Shown here in pieces: positions 6,418-14,273 of a stretch of 16,763 nucleotides of DNA. The DNA comes from JAIVJZ01 sp035296385 (GTDB taxonomy: Bacteria > Acidobacteriota > Blastocatellia > Pyrinomonadales > Pyrinomonadaceae): NCBI GenBank assembly GCA_035296385.1, contig DATHBB010000149.1, positions 1 to 16,763 on the forward strand, in the 5' to 3' direction. How positions within the stretch are numbered: position 1 is the stretch's first letter; each line of letters opens with the position of its first letter. Both the position numbers and the translations under genes were made by a program. The notes beneath the pieces were generated by a model. That model had not been told where the DNA came from. It made no database searches and was given only the letters and a program-made list of their open reading frames with translations.

Positions 6418-7359
6418 TCACTTCTTGCGGAAGAATTCTCTGACTATATTTAAGACCGCGCCGCTCAGGAACGAGGAGGCGAAGCGACGGAAAGTGGGGC
6501 CGACGCCGATGCGGTCGTGGCCGGGCGTGTTCTGCTCCCAGAGGTTCGAGAGCGCGCTGGCGGAAAGTTGTCCGGCGAAGCGAGAGTAGTTGGGCTGGAG
6601 TTTGCCGTTGTCGCCGCGCGCCACGAAGACGCGGCTGGCGGCGTGCAGCACGCGTGCGCCGACGCCCTTGCCCGGGTCGGCGTGCTCGTAGGTCGGGTCT
6701 TGTTTGAACATGGAAGCGTAGACGCCGTTCGACAGGATGACGGCGGTGCTGCGCCTGCCGAAGTGTATGGCGAAGCGCGAGAGGCCGTCGGCGATGCGGT
6801 CGTCCGTCTCCTTGTGCGGCAGATCGTCTTCGCCAACCTCCGTGATGACTGCGCTCAGGAACGGCACGGCGTACGCCTCCGGACTGAGGAACGCGGACTT
6901 GAACGCGCGCCGCATCTTTTCTTCGGAAGTACGCGGCGTGAAGGTGGTCGTCGCGCCCGTCTGCTGCATGCCGGAGAGCGCGGAGTCGGCAAAGAGTTTT
7001 GAAGAGACGCGTGCGCTCGCGTCGAAAGCCAGAGAGCGCGACGCGCTAAATTTCGAGTCCCGCGCAGAAGTTAAGTTGACGGGCTGAGACGCGAAAGCCG
7101 CAATTTTGCTCGCGTCCGCTTGTTCGACGCCCGAACGTTGATCGGGCGCAGTAGTAGTAGTAGTAGTAGCGGTGGTTGAGGGCGACTGTTCGACCGCCAC
7201 GTCTTTCGCGGGCGTTTTTTCAGCAGACGCTTCCGTCTTTTGCGTCTGGGGCGTCGCGGTTTGAGTTTCCTGTGCGAAGGCGTGTTGAGAGATCGTCAGC
7301 GCGACGACGAGTTGTATTAAAACTGCTGGCAAAAATGCTCGGACACGAAGATTTGTCAC
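6418..7359 (-). CDS. Exported protein with Thr-rich linker, unknown function
   Basis: The 313-residue product has a signal peptide (about 1-29, ending HAFA-QE). A Thr/Ala/Gln-rich linker follows (about 30-80), with a run of six threonines at 65-70 encoded by a trinucleotide repeat. The conserved-looking part starts near 140 (EEKMRRAFKSAFLSPEAYAV). It continues with GRRSTAVILSNGVYASMFKQ, DPTYEHADPGKGVGARVLHA and RDNGKLQPNYSRFAGQLSAS. This pattern (DPxY, G-G-R, then a D-G stretch leading to N-S) recalls an uncharacterised exported family I associate with Acidobacteria, but I know no function. The start is GTG 7359, with AAGGAG 8 bases before it. A possible promoter lies at 7447-7476. The gene appears monocistronic, and the protein is probably periplasmic or attached to the outer membrane. 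Confidence 0.75.
   Translation of the reverse strand: MTNLRVRAFLPAVLIQLVVALTISQHAFAQETQTATPQTQKTEASAEKTPAKDVAVEQSPSTTATTTTTTAPDQRSGVEQADASKIAAFASQPVNLTSARDSKFSASRSLAFDASARVSSKLFADSALSGMQQTGATTTFTPRTSEEKMRRAFKSAFLSPEAYAVPFLSAVITEVGEDDLPHKETDDRIADGLSRFAIHFGRRSTAVILSNGVYASMFKQDPTYEHADPGKGVGARVLHAASRVFVARGDNGKLQPNYSRFAGQLSASALSNLWEQNTPGHDRIGVGPTFRRFASSFLSGAVLNIVREFFRKK
7151..7169. repeat. Trinucleotide repeat inside the exported protein gene
   Basis: GTA is repeated six times plus one G on the plus strand. On the coding (minus) strand it reads as ACT codons and gives the threonine run. Because the unit is a triplet, slippage would change linker length without breaking the frame. Confidence 0.85.
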
Positions 7360-7446
7360 CGGGTTTCTCCTTAGTTACACGATGCCACTACAGACCGCTT
7401 AGAGGGGCGAGCGGCGGCCTTGAGCGCATCGCGGCATAGCGCATGT

Positions 7447-7476
7447 ATGCTACCCGCCGGAGGCCATATATTTCAA
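7447..7476 (-). promoter_or_regulatory. Candidate promoter of the 313-residue exported protein
   Basis: On the minus strand TTGAAA (7476-7471, 5 of 6 to the -35 consensus) is followed after 18 bases by TAGCAT (7452-7447, 4 of 6). It would give a leader of about 80 bases before the GTG at 7359. Confidence 0.4.
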
Positions 7477-7500
7477 GCAATCTTTTTGCACGCACGCCAT

Positions 7501-7763
7501 CTACTCATAATGACTCCACATGCGAAGCACTTTTACGATCTGCCCGTCGTCCAATATTTGATAAACGAGGCGGTGTTGAATGTTGATGCGACGTGAATAT
7601 GCTCCGGCGAGATCGCCGACGAGTTTCTCGAAAGGCGGGGGATGCTGGTAAGGATTCGCGGCAAGGATCGTCAAAAGCTGTTCGGCCTTGCTGCGCAGAC
7701 CTGCTGACGCTAACTTTTTGGCATCTTTTGCGCTTGCTTGGTAAACACCAGTCGCCACGGCAT
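7501..7763 (-). pseudogene. yoeB: YoeB/Txe-type toxin, apparently frameshifted
   Basis: YoeB toxins are ribosome-dependent mRNA interferases paired with a YefM antitoxin. The expected start is ATG 7763, six bases after the antitoxin stop, and reads MPWRLVFTKQAQK. That frame then ends at a TAG (7712-7710) after 17 residues. The rest of the toxin (DAKKLASAGL ... RMWSHYE) continues in the next frame. Restoring one A in the CAAAAG run near 7726-7729 gives an 87-residue protein of normal length with E46 and R65 at the same positions as in E. coli YoeB, plus the C-terminal H85 and Y86. The second frame is also open upstream to a GTG at 7794 inside the antitoxin gene. That would make a 97-residue protein with an unrelated N-terminus, lacking the first beta strand. 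So this is a mutated toxin, a sequence error, or less likely a frameshift-expressed gene. The catalytic half is intact. Confidence 0.8.
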
Positions 7764-7769
7764 GCAGCT

Positions 7770-8012
7770 TCACCAGTCGAGTTTGGTGTCGCACTCCGCG
7801 ACGGGCGTTGCAAGCCCCTCACGCACGGACTCGCGCATGCCCGGCACAGACAATAGATACAGCGTCTCCTGTAGCGCACGCCAATCATCTTCCGAGATCA
7901 GAACGGCGTTGGCCTGTTGTCCGGTAATCAAAATCGGTTCGTGAGAGGCGGCAGCCTCTTCGAGCAATCCCGGCAACCTCGCCTGGGCTTCGTTGATGTT
8001 CAGCGTATTCAT
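7770..8012 (-). CDS. YefM/Phd-family antitoxin
   Basis: This 80-residue protein has the YefM/Phd form. The N-terminal DNA-binding and dimerisation part reads MNTLNINEAQARLPGLLEEA, then EPILITGQQANAVLISEDDW and RALQETLYLL. The acidic, flexible C-terminal tail that normally wraps the toxin follows (SVPGMRESVREGLATPVAEC, then DTKLDW). Such antitoxins bind their own promoter and neutralise the toxin. The ATG at 8012 has GGAG 7 bases before it. The stop is six bases before the expected toxin ATG, the usual tightly coupled arrangement. The antitoxin frame is intact although the toxin frame is not. The pair sits between uvrA and an exported-protein gene with no mobile-element genes nearby. Confidence 0.88.
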   Translation of the reverse strand: MNTLNINEAQARLPGLLEEAAASHEPILITGQQANAVLISEDDWRALQETLYLLSVPGMRESVREGLATPVAECDTKLDW

Positions 8013-8048
8013 CCGTGCGCTCCGCGTGGCCTTAAAAATCCCGCTGCC

Positions 8049-8078
8049 AGACTAGGTAACATCGTGCGCCCGAGTCAA
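8049..8078 (-). promoter_or_regulatory. Weak candidate promoter of the toxin-antitoxin pair
   Basis: TTGACT (8078-8073, 5 of 6) is followed after 18 bases by TAGTCT (8054-8049, 3 of 6) on the minus strand, about 40 bases before the antitoxin ATG. The -10 is poor. No clear palindromic operator for the antitoxin was found in the 127-base gap. Confidence 0.3.
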
Positions 8079-8139
8079 GCGCAATTTCTCCGGTGCGCGC
8101 TTCAGCCGCCCGCGCATTCGTAATTTCGAGAGTCAGGAT

Positions 8140-11022
8140 TCACGCCGCACTCTTTTTGTTCGCGCGCGCCGAAGGTGTTTTACCGTTGCGCGGCGGCTTG
8201 TGGCCGTTGGTTGCGTGACCGTTGAGCAGGAGCTTGAGGGCTTGGCCGGTGTGCGACTTTTTGACGCGTGCGACTTCTTCGGGTGTGCCGCAGGCGACGA
8301 CGCGACCGCCGCCTGCCCCGCCTTCGGGGCCGAGGTCTATGACGAAGTCGGCGGATTTGATCACGTCCAGGTTGTGTTCGATGACGAGGACGGTGTTGCC
8401 GAGTGAGACGAGGCGTTGGAGCACGTCGAGGAGTTTGTGCACGTCCGCGAAGTGGAGGCCGGTGGTCGGCTCGTCGAGGATGTAGATGGTGCGTCCGGTG
8501 GCGCGTTTCGAGAGTTCTTTAGCGAGCTTGATGCGCTGCGCTTCGCCTCCCGAAAGCGTCGTGGACGACTGGCCGAGTTTGACATAGCCGAGTCCGACAT
8601 CGAGCAGCGTCTGAATCTTCTGTTTGATCTGCGGGATGTTTTCGAGAATGGGCAGAGCCTCTTCGACGGTCGTGTCCAGTAGCTCCGCGATGGATTTGCC
8701 CTTGTACTTCACGGAGAGCGTTTCGCGGTTGTAGCGCGCGCCGCGACACACATCGCAGAGCACGTAAACGTCGGGCAAAAAGTTCATCTCGATGCGTTTC
8801 AGCCCATCGCCTTCGCAGGCTTCGCAGCGCCCGCCCTTGACGTTGAAGGAGAAGCGCCCGGGCTTGTAGCCGCGTTCGCGCGATTCGGGGAGCATCGCGT
8901 AGAGTTCGCGCAAGGGTGTGAACAGACCCGTGTAGGTCGCGGGGTTGGAACGCGGGGTGCGCCCAATCGGCGACTGGTCGATCTCGATCACCTTGTCAAC
9001 GTTCTCCAGGCCTTCGATTGATTCATACGCGCCGGGTTCGTTGAGCGAGCCGTAGAGATGGCGCGCGAGCGCGCGGTAGAGTATGTCATCAATCAGAGTT
9101 GACTTGCCGGAGCCGGAGACGCCCGTGACGACCGTGAGCAGGCCGAGCGGAAACGTCACGTCTATATCTTTCAGATTATGTTCGCGCGCGCCGCGCACCG
9201 TCACGCTGTGGCCGTTCGGGGTGCGCCGCTCGACGGGCAACTCGATCCTGCGCTCGCCGCAGATGTAGAGACCCGTCACCGAGTTCGGGTTGCAGGCGAC
9301 TTCTTCGGGCGTCCCCGTCGCTACGATCTCGCCGCCGTGCACGCCCGCCGCAGGGCCGATGTCAACGACGTAATCGGCACGGCGAATCGTCTCTTCATCG
9401 TGTTCGACGACGAGCACGGTGTTGCCGAGGTCGCGCAGGGCGCAGAGCGTTTCGATCAGGCGTTGATTGTCGCGCGGGTGGAGGCCGATTGATGGTTCGT
9501 CGAGGACGTAGAGCACGCCGCGAAGCTGCGAGCCGATCTGCGTGGCGAGGCGTATGCGCTGGCCTTCGCCGCCGGAGAGTGTGGCCGAAGGGCGGTCGAG
9601 CGTGATGTAACCGAGGCCGACCGATTCGAGGAAGCGCATGCGATTGCGTATCTCGCGCAGGACGAGTCCGGCGATCTGATTCTCGCGCTCGTTCAAAGTC
9701 AGTTTGTCGAAGACGGCGACGGCCTCTTCAATCGGGATGGCGGTGTACTGCGTGATGCCAAGACCGCCGACGCGCACGGCGAGCGATTCGGGTTGCAGAC
9801 GTTGACCTTGACACGCGGGACATTCGACGGGCGACACCAACTCTTCCAGAGCCTCGCGCACCTTCTCCGACGGCGCATCGTTCATACGCTCGCGCAAGTG
9901 GCGGATCGCGCCCTTCCAGTCGCTTTGATAAGTGTAAAGCCCTTGCCGGAAAGTGATCTGCCCTTCGAGGCCGTGAAAGAAGGCGTCGCGCGCGCTCTTC
10001 GGCAGCGCGGAGAAGGGGACGGCGGCGTTCGCGCCGAAATGTTCTGCGACGGCGATGAGCGCGCTGCGCAAGTAAGCGGAGCCTTGCTTGTCGGCCATGC
10101 CCATGAAGAGTTGCTTGTCGGCGCGCTCGTGCGGGTCTGCGATGAGTTTGGCCGGATCGACTTCGAGCACCGTGCCGAGTCCGTGACAACGCTTGCACGC
10201 GCCATAGGCCGAGTTGAAGGAGAAGGAACGCGGCTCCAGCGGCGGCACGTTAATGCCGCAGTTCACGCAGGCCATGCGCTCGGAATACAACTTCTCCTCT
10301 CCGTCAACGACGGAGACGAGCACCGCGCCGTTCGTCAGCTTCAAGGCCGTGCGGACGGATTCGGTGAGGCGTTCGTTAATGCCGGGTTTGATTAAGAGAC
10401 GATCTACGACCGCTTCGATGGTGTGATTGCGGCGCTTGTCGAGCTTGATCTCCTCGTCGAGCGAGAGCAGGTCGTTGTCAACGCGCGCGCGCAGGAAACC
10501 GTCTTTGGCGAGTTTCTCAAGTTCCTTCTTGAACTCGCCCTTGCGCCCGCGAACTATCGGCGCGAGGATCATCACGCGCTCGCCTTCGGGAAGCGCGAGC
10601 ACGCTCAGCACGATCTGTTCGACGCTCTGACGCGTGATGGCCGCGCCGCAGATGTGGCAATGCGGCTGGCCGATGGATGAGAACAGGAGGCGCAGGTAGT
10701 CGTAAACTTCCGTCACCGTGCCGACGGTCGAGCGCGGGCTGCGCGAGACGGTCTTTTGCTCGATGGAGATGGCGGGCGAGAGTCCGTCAACCGAATCCAC
10801 GTCGGGGCGTTCGAGTTGATCGAGGAACTGGCGCGCGTAGGCCGACAGGGATTCGACGTAGCGACGCTGGCCTTCTGCGTAGATCGTATCGAAGGCCAGC
10901 GACGATTTGCCCGAACCCGAGAGACCCGTGATGACGGTCAGACGGTCGCGCGGAATTTCGACGTTGATGTCTTTGAGGTTGTGCTGGCGCGCCCCGCGCA
11001 CCGTGATGCGGTCAATTGCCAT
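8140..11022 (-). CDS. uvrA: Excinuclease ABC subunit A
   Basis: UvrA is the damage-sensing ATPase of nucleotide excision repair. It binds DNA as a dimer and loads UvrB. The 960-residue product has the full two-ATPase layout: Walker A GLSGSGKSS (33-41), signature LSGGEGQ (from 492) and Walker B LYVLDEPSIGLH (504-515) in the first half. The second half has GVSGSGKST (634-642), LSGGEAQ (from 823) and IYILDEPTTGLH (846-857). Zinc-binding pairs are C252/C255 with C276/C279, and C733/C736 with C756/C759. ATG 11022 gives the standard MAIDRITVRGARQHNLKDIN start; the open frame continues 30 residues upstream but that part overlaps the promoter. The Shine-Dalgarno is weak. The last 25 or so residues are a basic, low-complexity tail. 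It is slightly longer than the usual 940 residues and looks fully functional. No LexA-type site was recognised. Confidence 0.98.
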   Translation of the reverse strand: MAIDRITVRGARQHNLKDINVEIPRDRLTVITGLSGSGKSSLAFDTIYAEGQRRYVESLSAYARQFLDQLERPDVDSVDGLSPAISIEQKTVSRSPRSTVGTVTEVYDYLRLLFSSIGQPHCHICGAAITRQSVEQIVLSVLALPEGERVMILAPIVRGRKGEFKKELEKLAKDGFLRARVDNDLLSLDEEIKLDKRRNHTIEAVVDRLLIKPGINERLTESVRTALKLTNGAVLVSVVDGEEKLYSERMACVNCGINVPPLEPRSFSFNSAYGACKRCHGLGTVLEVDPAKLIADPHERADKQLFMGMADKQGSAYLRSALIAVAEHFGANAAVPFSALPKSARDAFFHGLEGQITFRQGLYTYQSDWKGAIRHLRERMNDAPSEKVREALEELVSPVECPACQGQRLQPESLAVRVGGLGITQYTAIPIEEAVAVFDKLTLNERENQIAGLVLREIRNRMRFLESVGLGYITLDRPSATLSGGEGQRIRLATQIGSQLRGVLYVLDEPSIGLHPRDNQRLIETLCALRDLGNTVLVVEHDEETIRRADYVVDIGPAAGVHGGEIVATGTPEEVACNPNSVTGLYICGERRIELPVERRTPNGHSVTVRGAREHNLKDIDVTFPLGLLTVVTGVSGSGKSTLIDDILYRALARHLYGSLNEPGAYESIEGLENVDKVIEIDQSPIGRTPRSNPATYTGLFTPLRELYAMLPESRERGYKPGRFSFNVKGGRCEACEGDGLKRIEMNFLPDVYVLCDVCRGARYNRETLSVKYKGKSIAELLDTTVEEALPILENIPQIKQKIQTLLDVGLGYVKLGQSSTTLSGGEAQRIKLAKELSKRATGRTIYILDEPTTGLHFADVHKLLDVLQRLVSLGNTVLVIEHNLDVIKSADFVIDLGPEGGAGGGRVVACGTPEEVARVKKSHTGQALKLLLNGHATNGHKPPRNGKTPSARANKKSAA

Positions 11023-11083
11023 TGCTTGAAAATTCTTGCGCCGAGAGCTACAGACGTAAAATTTCGGGAGCGCAGAAACAGGT

Positions 11084-11112
11084 ATTTTACGCGAGCCTCG
11101 CCCGCAGCACAA
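11084..11112 (-). promoter_or_regulatory. Candidate uvrA promoter
   Basis: On the minus strand TTGTGC (11112-11107) and TAAAAT (11089-11084, 5 of 6 to TATAAT) are separated by 17 bases. The start would be near 11077, with a leader of about 55 bases before the uvrA ATG. The -35 is only half-matched. Confidence 0.5.
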
Positions 11113-11202
11113 GCAGCCCCGACGCGGTGAATTTTTTCTGCAACAAAAGCGAATTTTTGCCCGTCATACCGTGCAGGCCGCAGGTCTATTCCGAGAGAGT
11201 CG

Positions 11203-11258
11203 TCAAATAATGGAACCCGTCTGCCCCGAAAGGGCAATCAAATAATGGAACCGTCTGC
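11203..11258. repeat. Direct repeat between uvrA and the 619-residue protein gene
   Basis: TCAAATAATGGAACCCGTCTGC (11203-11224) recurs at 11238-11258 with one C deleted, 35 bases from start to start. A 5-base-pair hairpin (TGCCC 11222-11226, GGGCA 11232-11236) overlaps the junction. The second copy ends 58 bases before the GTG of the plus-strand gene. It could be a paired binding site or a local duplication. Apart from this repeat and the uvrA promoter, the 294-base gap shows nothing else. Confidence 0.6.
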
Positions 11259-11316
11259 GCTCTGCGCCCGTGAGCGTGGTCGTTAGAAATTTCCGCTGAA
11301 ATTTAGGAGCAACCCT

Positions 11317-13176
11317 GTGAAACCCTCGTCGCCCCGTCGTCTCTTCGCGCTCGCGCTGTGTCTTCTCTTCGCGTCGCAAACAACTTTCACGCAGACCACG
11401 AAGAAGGGAGAGACTTCCGCCGTCGCCCCTCCTCCTGCGCCCGCGTGCGACCGGCAACGCGCGCTCGCGCTCGTGCAGCAACAGGCGGCTGAGGCCAAGT
11501 CGTTCGAGCGCCCCGTCGGCCAGATCACCGTGATGACGCGCGCCGCAGACCTTCTCTGGCCTTACAATCAAGACGCCTCGCGCGCCATCTTCGCGGAGGC
11601 TTTCCAACTCGCCACGACGCATTTTCTCGCCAAAGGCGACGAGGCGAAGCACGAAGGGCGCGCGGCGATGATCATTCTGCCGGATCAACGCGTGGTCGTG
11701 ATGCGAGCTATTGCCAAGCGCGACGCCGAGTGGGCGCGCAAGCTGGCCTTGGAGGCGGCTGAAGATACGCGGCGCGCGTCGGACACAAAAGCTCCGCAAG
11801 TGCTCGGCGTGCAAAGTCCCGGCTACAAGTTGCTCGAACTCGCCTCGTCGCTGCTCACGATCAACCAGCCGGTCGCGGTCGAACTCATACGCAAGAGTTT
11901 CGCCTACCCCGCCAGCGTGACGCAGGCACGAATCTTCTACGAACTCGCCCCCTTGAATCGGACGCTCGCCGACGGACTCGCGCGCGAAGCCATCATGGCC
12001 TACACGCAGAACGGCACGACCGAAGACCTCTCCTTCGTCTCCGTCTACGCCTTCGGCCTGCCGGGCGCGATCTCGCCGCTCACCATGATGATGCATTACA
12101 CAGTGCCGCAAGGATTCGAGCCGGACGCCTCGTTGCAAGAGTTCGCCCTCAAAGCCTATCTGGCGCGCGCCGAGACGATCCTGAAAAATCCAGAACAGCA
12201 TGCCGAGAACCCGAACAAGTTCTGGCCTGAGACGATGCAGATGCTCGTCGCGCTGACGACCCTCGAATCGCTCGCCGCCGCGCGCTTCCCGGCCTACGCC
12301 GAGCGCATCTCAGCCCTGAAATTATCCATGCACGCGGCCAACAACGAGAAGGAGCAGCAGCGCGCGGCGGATTATCTCCAAGGCCAGCGCGACCACGAGA
12401 AGGAGGGCAAGTTCGACTCGCTCATCGAAGAGATGGAACGCGAGGCGAAGCCCGACAAGAAAGAGCGTCTGATCGCCAACGCGGCGCAGGCGGCGGAGTC
12501 CGTGCCGCAACTCGAACAGGTCGAATCGCTCGCGCAGAGGATCGGCGAGTCGGAGGCGCGACAGCAGTTGTCGAACTGGCTCAACTTCCGGCGCGCGCAA
12601 CTCCTGGTCAAGGAAGGCCAACTCGACGAGGCGAAACGCGTCGCCGACCGCGTTGACGAACTCGACTCGCGCGCCATCCTCTATTTCGAGATCGCGCGAG
12701 AAGGCATCAAGAAACTGGAAGACAAAAAGCGCGCGCACGAACTGCTTGACGAAGTGGCGTCGGCGGCGCGCAAAGCTCCGAACACGCCCGTCAAGGCGCG
12801 CACACTGCTCGGCATCACGCACCTCTACGCCGCGTTCGACGCCCTGCGCGCCGCCGAAGTGATGTCGGACGCCGTCAAGACGATCAACACGCTCGACGAT
12901 CCGGAACTCAGCATGAGCTTCATCCTGCGCCGCATCGAAGGCAAGAGCTTTTCCGTCTACAGCGGCTACAACGTTCCCGGCTTCAATCTCGAAAACAGTT
13001 TCCAGGAACTCGGCCCGCGCGATTTCGACGGCGCGCTCTCGCTCGCTCGCAACCTGACCGACCGCGCGTTGCGCGCCACAGCCATCCTCGGCCTCTCCGC
13101 GCAATGCCTCGAACCGAAGACCCAAAAGCCCGCCGCGCCCGCGAAGCGAGACGCGCCGCCGAAGAAAGCCACGTAG
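11317..13176 (+). CDS. Exported helical-repeat protein, unknown function
   Basis: I do not recognise a named family. The 619-residue product has a signal peptide (about 1-25, LFALALCLLFASQTTFTQ) followed by a Pro/Ala-rich linker. The rest is almost entirely alpha-helical, rich in Ala, Glu, Lys and Arg. Helix pairs repeat with TPR-like spacing: DLLWPYNQDASRAIFAEAFQ, AEWARKLALEAAEDTRRASD, RAQLLVKEGQLDEAKRVADR and RAILYFEIAREGIKKLEDKK. The middle (about 330-420) is highly charged and coiled-coil-like. The last 25 residues are Pro/Lys/Ala-rich. The start is GTG 11317 with AGGAG 8 bases upstream. It is probably a periplasmic scaffold or binding protein. It is divergent from uvrA and followed by a large inverted repeat, so it is probably transcribed alone. 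Whether the repeats are true TPRs was not tested. Confidence 0.75.
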   Translation: MKPSSPRRLFALALCLLFASQTTFTQTTKKGETSAVAPPPAPACDRQRALALVQQQAAEAKSFERPVGQITVMTRAADLLWPYNQDASRAIFAEAFQLATTHFLAKGDEAKHEGRAAMIILPDQRVVVMRAIAKRDAEWARKLALEAAEDTRRASDTKAPQVLGVQSPGYKLLELASSLLTINQPVAVELIRKSFAYPASVTQARIFYELAPLNRTLADGLAREAIMAYTQNGTTEDLSFVSVYAFGLPGAISPLTMMMHYTVPQGFEPDASLQEFALKAYLARAETILKNPEQHAENPNKFWPETMQMLVALTTLESLAAARFPAYAERISALKLSMHAANNEKEQQRAADYLQGQRDHEKEGKFDSLIEEMEREAKPDKKERLIANAAQAAESVPQLEQVESLAQRIGESEARQQLSNWLNFRRAQLLVKEGQLDEAKRVADRVDELDSRAILYFEIAREGIKKLEDKKRAHELLDEVASAARKAPNTPVKARTLLGITHLYAAFDALRAAEVMSDAVKTINTLDDPELSMSFILRRIEGKSFSVYSGYNVPGFNLENSFQELGPRDFDGALSLARNLTDRALRATAILGLSAQCLEPKTQKPAAPAKRDAPPKKAT

Positions 13177-13197
13177 TAGTTTCTTAATTTCAGCTTT

Positions 13198-13296
13198 CCT
13201 CTGTGCCCCCTCTGTGCTCTCTGTGTCTGCGGTGGTGAGTGTTTCACATAAGCATTCACCACAGAGACACAGAGGACACGGAGCGGGCACAGAGAG
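13198..13296. repeat. Long imperfect inverted repeat (CACAGAG type)
   Basis: Arms of about 44 bases (13198-13241 and 13253-13296) pair with roughly 85-90% match across an 11-base loop. The right arm contains CACCACAGAGACACAGAGGA, a motif I have met as a dispersed intergenic repeat in several environmental bacterial lineages. It starts 22 bases after the stop of the 619-residue protein gene and may end its transcript, but its size and composition fit a dispersed palindromic element. The remainder of the gap up to pgsA (13297-13421) holds no clear feature. Confidence 0.7.
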
Positions 13297-13421
13297 TTAA
13301 AATCAATTCAGGACACTGCTCGTCGGGTGACACCCTTGACACCTTTCGCGCGCGACTCCTACACTTCGCGGCAAGCGCAAGAAGTCGTTGAATAGTCGAA
13401 GCCGGAAGGGGAGTGGAGAGG

Positions 13422-14192
13422 GTGAATCTTCCAAACGCGCTGACGTTGTCGCGCATTTTCGTCGTGCCGCTCTTGGTGGCGGTGCTCCTGACGCCGTTCT
13501 CGGAAGATTGGCTCGGCATGCCGCGCCACCTGCTCGCCGCCTCGCTCTTCCTCGCCGCCGCCTTCACCGATTATCTCGACGGCCACATCGCGCGCCGACG
13601 CAAACAGGTCTCCCGTCTCGGCCAACTGCTCGACCCCATCGCGGACAAACTGCTCATCTCAGCCGCGCTCATCTCGCTCGTCGAAAACCGGCTCGCGCCC
13701 GCGTGGGCGGTCGTCATCATCATCGGGCGCGAGTTGGCCGTCTCCGGTTTGCGTTCGATTGCGGCGTCCGACGGCGTGATCATCGCAGCTTCCAAGATGG
13801 GCAAGTTCAAGATGGGCGCGCAGGTGCTGGCGATTGCGCTCCTGATCTTGTCGAGCGTGAGCGGCGCGCCGCCGGTGGCAAACTTCGGGCAGGCGTTTCC
13901 GGCCATACAGGTCTGGTCTGTGCCGGAACTGCGCGCGGCGGTCAGCCACCTCTTCGGCGCGGGCGCGACGACGGCGACCGATTGGCAAGTGCTGCTCTAC
14001 ACGCTGGGTCGCGCGACGCTCTGGATCGTCGTGCTCTCCGCCTGCTTCTCGATGTACGAATACTTCCGCGCCTTCTACCGATCGGTCGCCCTGCGCGCCG
14101 CGCTCGAACGCGAAGAAGCGGCGGCGCGCTCGGCAGGCGGAAAGAAGAAAACGCCCGTCGGAGTCGAAGCGCGAACTCAGACGGGCGTGTGA
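13422..14192 (+). CDS. pgsA: CDP-diacylglycerol-glycerol-3-phosphate 3-phosphatidyltransferase
   Basis: PgsA joins CDP-diacylglycerol and glycerol 3-phosphate to give phosphatidylglycerol phosphate in the inner membrane, the committed step to phosphatidylglycerol and cardiolipin. The CDP-alcohol phosphotransferase motif D-x2-D-G-x2-A-R-x8-G-x3-D-x3-D is complete (D50, D53, G54, A57, R58, G67, D71, D75). The N-terminus NLPNALTLSRI is typical of PgsA. Several hydrophobic segments follow (about 11-24, 38-48, 75-105, 130-148, 195-220). GTG 13422 is preferred over GTG 13413 because GGGGAG lies 7 bases before it. At 256 residues it exceeds the usual 180-200 through an insert at about 148-195 and a charged C-terminal tail (about 220-256). 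Another CDP-alcohol transferase is possible, but PgsA is the best fit. Confidence 0.9.
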   Translation: MNLPNALTLSRIFVVPLLVAVLLTPFSEDWLGMPRHLLAASLFLAAAFTDYLDGHIARRRKQVSRLGQLLDPIADKLLISAALISLVENRLAPAWAVVIIIGRELAVSGLRSIAASDGVIIAASKMGKFKMGAQVLAIALLILSSVSGAPPVANFGQAFPAIQVWSVPELRAAVSHLFGAGATTATDWQVLLYTLGRATLWIVVLSACFSMYEYFRAFYRSVALRAALEREEAAARSAGGKKKTPVGVEARTQTGV

Positions 14193-14273
14193 AATGTTTG
14201 ACTAATGTTCGACCGGCAGTTGAAGCCGCCGGAGTTGACACGACGGGCGCAAGCCCCGACCAGCGCTCAAGTT

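Noticed and set aside
7710..7730. Classical -1 programmed frameshift heptamer in the toxin gene
   Set aside because: The A-runs do not fit X-XXY-YYZ in the zero frame (CCA-AAA-AGT), so only single-tRNA slippage is possible. A simple one-base deletion is the more economical reading.
7501..8012. Toxin-antitoxin pair as part of a defence or mobile island
   Set aside because: The neighbours are uvrA and an exported-protein gene, with no integrase, transposase, phage gene or attachment-site duplication. The tRNA gene lies more than 8 kb away.
11023..11316. SOS (LexA) box upstream of uvrA
   Set aside because: No CTG-N10-CAG or other palindrome of a known LexA type stood out near the candidate promoter.
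11203..12201. Minus-strand 332-residue open frame opposite the 619-residue exported protein
   Set aside because: The plus-strand gene has a ribosome-binding site and signal peptide. The antisense frame is Arg/Gly/Glu-rich with no domain.
12322..13290. Minus-strand 322-residue open frame
   Set aside because: It is antisense to the same plus-strand gene, with low-complexity Leu/Arg/Glu composition. Its start lies inside the inverted repeat.
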